In this document: positions 4,621-10,264 of the stretch, piece after piece
How the letters are laid out: every line of letters begins with the position of its first letter
Position numbering within the stretch: the stretch's first letter is position 1
NCBI GenBank assembly: GCA_021205485.1
Contig: JAJPXK010000218.1
Location: forward strand, 1-10,264
Direction: 5' to 3'
DNA: 10,264 bases
Source: Clostridia bacterium
GTDB taxonomy: Bacteria > Bacillota > Clostridia > Christensenellales > Borkfalkiaceae
Program-made: the position numbers and the translations under genes
Notes under the pieces: generated by a model
Told to the model about the DNA's origin: nothing
Seen by the model: only the letters and a program-made list of their open reading frames with translations
Database searches by the model: none

Positions 4621-5520
4621 TTATTCTTCGTTGTCGGCGGGGGAAGGTTCTTCGGAGGGGGATTCGGAAGAGGGTTCGTAAGGCTGTTCCTGACTGTTGA
4701 AGGCCGAGAAAATATCTACGTCGGAGACGTTCTGCGAGGAATGGATCAAGTCATAATACTCGTCGCCAGTAAAATCCCTCTGCTTGTCGTACTCGCCGCC
4801 TAAGGCCTCTATAGCGTACTTAAGCTCCTGAAATTCGGGGTAAGATATGCCCTCTTCGTCTATCTTTTCCAGCAGATACGGAAGAGCCCTTTCGTCGCCG
4901 TAGGATGCCAGATATCCCGCAAATAACTGCACGTCGTCGCTGCAGCGGAACTCATTCAAAAGGATATCGAACACCTCGTCGCTTTTAAGCGTAACCCTCG
5001 CTAAAATTTCAAGCATAAGCTCCTTTTCTACTCCCTTTTTGTAGTTGCTTACAGCGATATCCTTAACCGCGTCCGCCTGCTCTTTTATGTAGTCGAGGCA
5101 CTGGTTTTTAAAATCCTCGTCGGCGTCGGACGTTAAAATTTCCATATACTGCGGAACCGCCTGAACGTTGCCGCCTAAAATATTCACGGCGTACTGTTTT
5201 ACGCCGTCTTCTCCCTTTAAAAGGGGCAGAAGCATAGGGACGCATTCGGGGCGTTCCTCTATCGCCCTGCACAGAAATTCTGATACGGGCACACCCTTTT
5301 TTATATGCAGGCAAAGGCTTTTTACAAGGTCTTCGCTTGACAGCGAGCGGTAATACCCGTTAGGCGTTACGCCGAGCGGCTTTATTACCGTGTCGCCGAA
5401 TTTTGAATACATCTGCGGGATGATGTCTTCCCACTCGCTCTCTTTATACTTGCCGATATTTTTGGAAATATACGCGGAAAGCTTTTCGTCGAACATTCCG
5501 TCGAAGTCGTAAAGTTTCAT
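4621..5520 (-). CDS. HEAT-like alpha-solenoid protein with acidic tail, function unknown
   Basis: The 299-residue product is cytosolic: no signal or membrane segment is seen. The N-terminus (MKLYDFDGMFDEKLSAYISK, then a WEDIIPQMYSKFGDT segment) is followed by helix pairs with HEAT-like character, for example CVPMLLPLLKGEDGVKQYAVNILGG (93-117) and a segment ending GDERALPYLLEKI (208-220), then a helix to EALGGEYDKQRDF. Such repeats usually bind other proteins. Residues from about 263 to the end form a Ser/Pro/Glu-rich disordered tail (SSESPSEEPSPADNEE). It is the last gene of the operon, 15 bases after the TPR gene, with GAGGT seven bases before the ATG. I recall similar proteins annotated as HEAT-repeat proteins in Clostridia, with no known role. 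A partner of the TPR protein or of Hsp33 is an inference from context only. Confidence 0.85.
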   Translation of the reverse strand: MKLYDFDGMFDEKLSAYISKNIGKYKESEWEDIIPQMYSKFGDTVIKPLGVTPNGYYRSLSSEDLVKSLCLHIKKGVPVSEFLCRAIEERPECVPMLLPLLKGEDGVKQYAVNILGGNVQAVPQYMEILTSDADEDFKNQCLDYIKEQADAVKDIAVSNYKKGVEKELMLEILARVTLKSDEVFDILLNEFRCSDDVQLFAGYLASYGDERALPYLLEKIDEEGISYPEFQELKYAIEALGGEYDKQRDFTGDEYYDLIHSSQNVSDVDIFSAFNSQEQPYEPSSESPSEEPSPADNEE

Positions 5521-5535
5521 ATTTAACCTCGTAAG

Positions 5536-7200
5536 TTATTTTAACGAACTTATTATTTTTTCGTAACGCTTTTTATCTGCGTTGAAAAAGTCGCACACGT
5601 CGAATTTAGGCAAGGCCTGTTCCCTTATCCCCGACTCGGTGACAATCACCGCGGCAAGCGTTTCGCTGTCTTTACAGATATTCAGCGCCTCGGCTTTTTC
5701 AAGTTTTTCGTAGACAATCTCCGCGGCGGCGGCGAACCTCATGGAATAATCTTCGTCAATTATGCCGAAGCGGGAGACGAGTATGCCGTAAGCCCCTAAA
5801 AACAGCTTGCGTTTTGCCCTGCCTATTTCAAGCGGGTAGGTATCCACCGCCTTGTATATGTTGCAGATTACCACGCCGAACTGGTTATTTTCGTTGCGTT
5901 CGCACAGGCTGCGTATTATAGAAATTTTTAAATTATCGGGCAGAAAGGCGTTTAAAAGAAGGCTTCTGACATAGTCGTCGTATCCCGTTTTTACGGCGCA
6001 TTCGGCGGCGACGTAGTGAAGCTCGTTGTCGTCTGAACTTTCTGTTTCGTCAAAGCACCACTTTATGCAGTCCAGCCCGTCCACTTTCTTTACAAGCTTT
6101 TTTGCGTCTTTTTCCGACAGGCTGTATATGGCCGAAAGAAAGGCAAGAGACTGTTCCCGCAAATCCTGCGGCAGGCGGTAAAAATAACTCAGCTCCTTCA
6201 CCTCGCCGCCATCGGCGTTTTCGCGGGCTATATCGTAGTAATATTTTGCCACCACCGCGTCGGGATAGAGCGTGACGAGGGTATCGAAGATATCCAGGCT
6301 CGCCTGCGTATTTCCGCTGTTATACGCGGCCGCGGCCTTGAAGTACAGCATATTTTTGTCGGAATTTATAACCTCGTCGTCAAGCTTGCAAAAGAGCGCG
6401 TAGGCCTCGGCGTGCAGCTTGTTTTCGCAGCATACCGTGGCGATTTTATATATATCTTCTGTATCGGTGACCCTGAGAGACACAAGCCGTTTTGCAATTT
6501 CAACCGCGTCGTCCTGCCTGTTCTGCTCGCTGCGGACGGCCGCCAGAGTGGTGAGCGCCTGCACGTTCGCGGGGTCTAACGAAAGAACGTAATCGCAAGC
6601 CTTTTCCGCCTCGTCGTAATTATCGCTCAAGACGTACGCCATGGCTATATAATTTCTTGCGAGGATATATTTATCGTTGCCGAATGCCACCCTTTCGAAG
6701 CATTGCACCGATTTTTCGGGCTCCCTCGCCTTGATGTATTCTATCCCTTCAGAAATATCCGCCGTATAGTCGGCCTTTTCGGGGGGATAGGCGAATTTTA
6801 AGGGATTTCTTTCGCGTTTTATAAAGTGATCTATAATTTCGCGTCTGCTTTCGGCAGATAAATCCTCCGTTTCTATAAGCATTTTGTTGTAGTAGTACGC
6901 GGAAAAGCTCTCGTTGTCTACCTGCATATAGTTTACGGCGAGGCCCTCGTACGCCTCGGCCAGATCGGGGTCGTCGCAGACGTCAAGATACCTGAACCAG
7001 TTGTTTATGCTATCCTCATACATGGCTAAGTCGTCGTAAATTTCGGCGTACATAAGAAAAGTACGGTCGTCCTCAAAGTTAACTTCCGCATTTTTGTGGA
7101 GCATCTTCAAAGCCCCCGTATAGTTGTGGTCGTCTATGAACGCGGCCGCCATATCCAGCAGCCTGTCCTCGCTTAAGTCTATCCTTTCCTTTTTAGCCAT
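5536..7200 (-). CDS. Tetratricopeptide-repeat protein, function unknown
   Basis: This is a 554-residue soluble protein with no signal peptide or membrane helix. TPR units are clearest at about 180-212 (LARNYIAMAYVLSDNYDEA, ending SLDPAN), 213-245 and 284-316; weaker ones lie at about 12-110. The SLDPAN and TLYPD turns are typical of TPRs. From about 335 to 554 the protein remains helical but leaves the TPR consensus, starting ELSYFYRLPQDLREQSLAF, and may be a second solenoid domain. The gene overlaps the 3' end of hslO by 8 bases (ATGGCTAA) and the nearest Shine-Dalgarno-like AAAGGA is far upstream, so translation is probably coupled to hslO. The HEAT-like gene follows after 15 bases. TPR proteins are scaffolds or chaperone partners; a role with Hsp33 is suggested only by the overlap. 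Confidence 0.88.
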   Translation of the reverse strand: MAKKERIDLSEDRLLDMAAAFIDDHNYTGALKMLHKNAEVNFEDDRTFLMYAEIYDDLAMYEDSINNWFRYLDVCDDPDLAEAYEGLAVNYMQVDNESFSAYYYNKMLIETEDLSAESRREIIDHFIKRERNPLKFAYPPEKADYTADISEGIEYIKAREPEKSVQCFERVAFGNDKYILARNYIAMAYVLSDNYDEAEKACDYVLSLDPANVQALTTLAAVRSEQNRQDDAVEIAKRLVSLRVTDTEDIYKIATVCCENKLHAEAYALFCKLDDEVINSDKNMLYFKAAAAYNSGNTQASLDIFDTLVTLYPDAVVAKYYYDIARENADGGEVKELSYFYRLPQDLREQSLAFLSAIYSLSEKDAKKLVKKVDGLDCIKWCFDETESSDDNELHYVAAECAVKTGYDDYVRSLLLNAFLPDNLKISIIRSLCERNENNQFGVVICNIYKAVDTYPLEIGRAKRKLFLGAYGILVSRFGIIDEDYSMRFAAAAEIVYEKLEKAEALNICKDSETLAAVIVTESGIREQALPKFDVCDFFNADKKRYEKIISSLK

Positions 7201-8023
7201 TTGTCAGTTCGTCAATATCCTTTTTATCGAAAACGTAGTCTGTATTGCAGTAATGGCAGTGTACAGATACGCTGCCCTGTTCCTCCAGTATATTATACAG
7301 CTCATTTTTGCCTATAGCAAGAAGAACAGATGAAATTTTTTGCCGCGAGCAGTTGCAAATATAGTCGGGGTTGGTCATATACACATGGCCGCCCTTTGTC
7401 TCTTCGGCGAAAAATGTGTCCATTATACCCTTGGCCCCGACAGATTTTATGAGCTTTTCGGGGTGTAAAAAGTTTTGCATTTTTTCTTCGGCGAGGTCGC
7501 GGTTTTCGTCCGAAGTACCGGGCAAAAGCTGCATTACCACGCCGCCCGCGGCCACACATTTTCCGTCTTCGCCGATTTCCACCCCTACGCTTACGGCGGT
7601 AGGTATCTGCTCGGACGCGTCAAAGTAATTCATCATATTGCGGGAAACGTCGTCAGAGATGAGCTCGGAAGCCCCTACGAAGGGTCGGGAAAATCCGTCG
7701 TCCTTTATTACCGTCATATAGCCGCCCTTTAATTTGCCGTTCATAGAGCCGTCTATATACCCCCGCATATGCAGGTTGATATCGCCCGAAACGCTTACCG
7801 CGCCTACGCCGTCGTCTGCCTTGACGGTAATAGAAACCGCCCCCTTTTCGCTCTTTAAGCAGCCAGACATATACACGCCGCAGGTTAACATTTCGCCTAA
7901 AGTTTTTGCGGCGGACGGGTTTAAAGAGTGTATTTTTATGGCTTTGTTTACAAGATCGGTTGTTTCCATCACAGAGAGGGAGACCTGCCTGTCGAAAATT
8001 AAAGTTTTGTATAAATAGTTCAT
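7193..8023 (-). CDS. hslO: Redox-regulated holdase chaperone Hsp33
   Basis: Hsp33 is a cytosolic chaperone that is switched on by oxidation (hypochlorite, peroxide plus heat): it loses zinc, forms disulfides, unfolds its linker and holds unfolding clients. The 276-residue length fits the family. The N-terminal beta-rich domain contains the conserved region from about 77 to 101 (a DINLHMRGYIDG segment and a GKLKGG turn). The PGTSDENR segment leads into the linker, and the C-terminal zinc centre is complete, with C223-x-C225 and C256-x-x-C259 (CNC and CHYC). All four ligands are present, so the redox switch should work. The gene starts four bases after the methyltransferase stop codon without a strong ribosome binding site and ends inside the start of the TPR gene, so it is the centre of a tightly coupled operon. 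Confidence 0.96.
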   Translation of the reverse strand: MNYLYKTLIFDRQVSLSVMETTDLVNKAIKIHSLNPSAAKTLGEMLTCGVYMSGCLKSEKGAVSITVKADDGVGAVSVSGDINLHMRGYIDGSMNGKLKGGYMTVIKDDGFSRPFVGASELISDDVSRNMMNYFDASEQIPTAVSVGVEIGEDGKCVAAGGVVMQLLPGTSDENRDLAEEKMQNFLHPEKLIKSVGAKGIMDTFFAEETKGGHVYMTNPDYICNCSRQKISSVLLAIGKNELYNILEEQGSVSVHCHYCNTDYVFDKKDIDELTNG

Positions 8024-8027
8024 AGCG

Positions 8028-8759
8028 TCACTTTTTACAGATAAAATTTATCCTTTGCGAATTTTCCTCAAGCTTCTGCCCGAGGTGCCCCTCGCATTCA
8101 ACGAAGGAAAATCCGGACGAAAGAAGCTGCTCTTTTATAAAAGAAAGCTCGTATATATACTGCGTGTGGCGTTCGTCCGTGCGGGCGTACGCGCCGTTTG
8201 AAGTCTTTTCAAACACGGTGATATCCATCTCTACCCTGTCGCCTTTAAAGCTGTTGAACCAGAGGTAGGTAATATCGTCGGTATCTTCGGCGAACAGATT
8301 GTCGCCTATTATATTTTTAAGCTTGTAGCCTGAACTTATATCGAAGATAAACGACCCGCCCTTTTTAAGACAAGCAGATACGTGAGAAAATGCTGCGGAA
8401 AGCTTTTCGGGAGGAACGTAATTTATGCAGTCGTTTACGGCTATGGCAAAGTCAACTTTAGACGTTAGTTTTAGTTTGGTTATATCGCCGAGTAAAAATT
8501 CGGCCCTAACGCCTTCGCGGGAAGAAATTTCTTTGGCTTTACTTAGCATACGCACGGAAATGTCTACCCCCTTTACGTCAAAGCCCGCCTTTATAAGCGA
8601 CCTTGTAAAGTAGCCGTTGCCGCAGCCTATGTCTACGCCCTGCCGCCCCGCGTTTAAGCCGTTAAGCCTGTTAATTAAATACTGCGACCATATTTCATAG
8701 CCGCAGTCTTTATTTAAATATTCGAACCAACCGCCGAGGCCGTCATACGATTGTGACAT
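8028..8759 (-). CDS. Class I SAM-dependent methyltransferase (YqeM-like)
   Basis: The 243-residue cytosolic protein has a Rossmann-type methyltransferase core. Motif I is GVDIGCGNG (41-49), the acidic residue at the end of strand two is D66 in VKGVDIS, GDITKL (91-96) carries the adenine-side Asp, and VDFAIAVNDCINYV (102-115) with KKGGSFIFDIS (132-142) makes strands four and five. The N-terminal YDGLGGWFEYLNKDCGYEIW pattern and the C-terminal segment RHTQYIYELSFIKEQLLSSGF resemble YqeM-type enzymes of Firmicutes, whose substrate is unknown. It is the first gene of the operon. AAAGGT lies about nine bases before the ATG. No convincing promoter is seen: TATAAT-like hexamers at 8915-8920 and 8814-8819 lack good -35 boxes. 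Whether it modifies a small molecule, RNA or protein cannot be told. Confidence 0.9.
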   Translation of the reverse strand: MSQSYDGLGGWFEYLNKDCGYEIWSQYLINRLNGLNAGRQGVDIGCGNGYFTRSLIKAGFDVKGVDISVRMLSKAKEISSREGVRAEFLLGDITKLKLTSKVDFAIAVNDCINYVPPEKLSAAFSHVSACLKKGGSFIFDISSGYKLKNIIGDNLFAEDTDDITYLWFNSFKGDRVEMDITVFEKTSNGAYARTDERHTQYIYELSFIKEQLLSSGFSFVECEGHLGQKLEENSQRINFICKK

Positions 8760-8830
8760 TTTGCTTACCTTTATTTTAAAAGATGCTTTTGCCGAAGCAA
8801 ATGAGGACGATTTATCATAATGTTTGCGCG

Positions 8831-8898
8831 CCGTCCTGCTATACCGTTCGCCAGTTCCGGCGGGATCCTTCGACTCGCTTTGCTCGCTCAGGATGACG
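8831..8898. repeat. Dispersed palindromic repeat, copy F
   Basis: The arm (CCGTCCTGCT, then hairpin CGCC-AGTTCC-GGCG at 8849-8862) leads into a core of the AGGAT type, from GGATCCTTCGAC to CTCAGGATGAC. The centre is longer than in copies A and B because CTCGC occurs twice (CTCGCTTTGCTCGC), apparently a small internal duplication. The copy sits between the membrane-protein gene and the methyltransferase operon and could be transcribed in the leader of the latter. Confidence 0.8.
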
Positions 8899-8929
8899 TA
8901 CTGTACTGCCGTTTATTATAGGGTTTAAT

Positions 8930-10210
8930 TTATTTGAGAAGGTTGTCGGCGCTGACTTTCTTCTTTTTGCCCTTTTTGCTTGTATCCTGCAGAGCCTTCT
9001 CCCTTTCGGCGAAAAGCTTGTTGTACTCTACGTAAACAGAGTCGTTTTTATGCTCTTCTTCGTAGCTTGCGACAGCCCCCTGAAGTTCGGCCCTTGAAGC
9101 GGCGGCCGCAGCCACGTCGCCGCGGGTGAACGCTTTAGGAACGGCGGCGATAACCTCGTCGCTGATAGGTTTTACAGGCCTGCCTACAAGCTCGCTCTTG
9201 CCGGCGGCGAGAATTTCCTGCGCGACGCGCCTCTCTTCAGCGGCCTTTTCTTCGGCGCGTTCCTTGTCGGTCATCTGAGCGCGGGCCTTTTCCTTCTCCT
9301 TTTCCATGCTCGGAGTGATATATATGTCGAACGCCCACTGCGTGAAGCTCATCCACACAATCCCTACATACGAAAAGCCGAAGACAATAAATATCATGTA
9401 CGTGATAACTTTGACAAACGTGCTTACCGTGCCCCACAGAAGAAGCCATACGGGAACGAGGGCTATGGCGGCGATAAATATCGTCTGGATAATAAAGCCT
9501 ACCAAAAGAATGCAACTGTTTTTTACAAGCTGCCAGGGGTTTACGTTGTAACTTACTCCTACCGCGATAAACCACAGGCATAAAAGCCCTACCGCCACGC
9601 AGAGGATTACCATCAGAACCACAGCCGTTATAGGCCACGCCGCGGAACCGCCCGTAGCTATAGTGAGATTTTTCCAGTCCATAACCATCATGGTAGCGAA
9701 AAGAACAAGCGAGAAGAACATCACGGGAATGGCCGTATTTAAATAGCAGACCTTTACGCCGTGGAAATAGCTTTTAATGGTGAACTTGCCGTGCGTATTT
9801 ACGAGCTTTTTCATCGAATAGCAGCAGCCCGCCACGCCTACCGAGGCTATCAGGGCCGCTACTACCGCGAGCGAGTAAAACATCGCGTCGGCCGATAAAA
9901 TCAGCCCTTCGGCGAGCCCCTCCATATCGGGCGTCGGATGAGGGGACGCCGACCCTATGTTCGCCCCGAAGGGAAGAATAGACGACATTGCGTCTACATA
10001 CACGTTGCGAATATACAAAATCGCCACTAAAGGCACAAAAAAGACGAGGGTTAACAGGTTATTTATAACCACTTTGGAAAAGTTGGCTTTAAATACCTCC
10101 CATGTGTCGCTCCACCTGCCTTTAGGCAATTCTTCGCGGGCGTAATCGGCAAAGTCTTTCCCTTCAAGGGATTTAAGTTTTGTATCTGCTGCCTTTGTAT
10201 CTGCTGCCAT
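8930..10210 (-). CDS. Six-helix membrane protein with charged cytoplasmic tail, function unknown
   Basis: The 426-residue protein has six likely membrane helices at about 49-68, 109-131, 158-177, 193-219, 232-259 and 266-288. The N-terminal 45 residues are charged (KGRWSDTWEVFKANFSK just before helix one), and the C-terminus from about 300 is a long Glu/Lys/Ala-rich segment with coiled-coil character (MEKEKEKARAQMTDKERAEE) ending KKGKKKKVSADNLLK. By the positive-inside rule both ends are probably cytoplasmic. The pattern of an amphipathic helix before paired membrane helices (KSYFHGVKVCYLNTAIPVMF and NPWQLVKNSCILLVG) recalls DUF624/YesL-like proteins, but this is a weak resemblance. No transporter or enzyme motif is evident. 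The ATG at 10208 follows AAGGA at a long spacing of about 12 bases. The first codons contain a tandem duplication encoding AADTK twice. It seems to be a single gene or the last of an operon beginning beyond the window. Confidence 0.82.
   Translation of the reverse strand: MAADTKAADTKLKSLEGKDFADYAREELPKGRWSDTWEVFKANFSKVVINNLLTLVFFVPLVAILYIRNVYVDAMSSILPFGANIGSASPHPTPDMEGLAEGLILSADAMFYSLAVVAALIASVGVAGCCYSMKKLVNTHGKFTIKSYFHGVKVCYLNTAIPVMFFSLVLFATMMVMDWKNLTIATGGSAAWPITAVVLMVILCVAVGLLCLWFIAVGVSYNVNPWQLVKNSCILLVGFIIQTIFIAAIALVPVWLLLWGTVSTFVKVITYMIFIVFGFSYVGIVWMSFTQWAFDIYITPSMEKEKEKARAQMTDKERAEEKAAEERRVAQEILAAGKSELVGRPVKPISDEVIAAVPKAFTRGDVAAAAASRAELQGAVASYEEEHKNDSVYVEYNKLFAEREKALQDTSKKGKKKKVSADNLLK
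10179..10208. repeat. Perfect 15-base tandem duplication inside the membrane-protein start
   Basis: On the coding strand GGCAGCAGATACAAA occurs twice in a row directly after AT of the start codon. It encodes the repeated AADTK of residues 2-11. Fifteen bases keep the frame. It looks like a recent slippage event. Confidence 0.9.
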
Positions 10211-10257
10211 AATAATATGTATTCCTTAATTCCAAGCTTTATTTATGCAAAAATTGC

Positions 10258-10263
10258 ATTATA
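10258..10263 (-). promoter_or_regulatory. Possible -10 box of the membrane-protein gene
   Basis: Minus-strand TATAAT lies about 48 bases before the start codon. The expected -35 position is outside the window, so the promoter cannot be confirmed. A short inverted repeat TGCAA-AAA-TTGCA (10246-10258) overlaps the predicted start site. Confidence 0.35.
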
Positions 10264-10264
10264 T

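Noticed and set aside
8760..8830. Sigma-A promoter for the methyltransferase operon (TTGCTT ... TAAAAT)
   Set aside because: The implied start would fall inside the ribosome binding site, and the boxes are poor.
9237..9638. Open frame of 133 codons on the minus strand within the membrane-protein gene
   Set aside because: It is in another frame of the same strand, rich in Arg, His, Cys and Tyr, and overlaps predicted membrane helices of the accepted gene; it is a shadow.

Overview
The window looks like a chromosomal stretch of a spore-forming, low-to-moderate G+C Bacillota, most likely a clostridial gut-type genome. The reasons are a CotF-type spore coat gene pair, AGGAGG-type ribosome binding sites, sigma-A promoters with good TTGACA boxes, and protein families typical of Clostridia. 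A genus cannot be named from sequence alone. No phage, CRISPR, rRNA or tRNA gene and no transposase was seen.

Layout from left to right. (1) Positions 106-2819, minus strand: a metal-resistance operon. An ArsR/SmtB-type repressor overlaps a Zn/Cd/Pb-exporting P1B-ATPase by 8 bases, and a clear promoter is overlapped by an ArsR-type operator. (2) Positions 2852-3467: a repeat remnant, a strong terminator, a small lipocalin-like lipoprotein on the minus strand and its promoter. (3) Positions 3537-4157, plus strand: a two-gene spore coat operon (a 62-residue helical protein and a 102-residue CotF protein) ending at a strong terminator. (4) Positions 4158-4620: a gene-free block packed with small palindromic repeats. 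(5) Positions 4621-8759, minus strand: a compact four-gene operon, in transcription order a SAM methyltransferase, the redox chaperone Hsp33, a 554-residue TPR protein and a 299-residue HEAT-like protein, with junctions from an 8-base overlap to a 15-base gap. (6) Positions 8831-8898: another repeat copy. (7) Positions 8930-10210, minus strand: an unrecognised six-helix membrane protein with a long charged cytoplasmic tail.

The most notable non-coding signal is a dispersed palindromic repeat family (about seven cores). Two core types that look different at first sight (ending AGGATGAC or GCAATGAC) align over 28 positions and differ by compensatory stem changes. Four copies also carry an upstream arm hairpin whose stem sequence changes while pairing is kept. 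This suggests a mobile REP/MITE-like element or a structured RNA/ssDNA motif rather than random intergenic DNA. The best candidate for unexplored protein biology is the physical coupling of Hsp33 to two alpha-solenoid proteins of unknown role. No novel defence or biosynthetic system was found.
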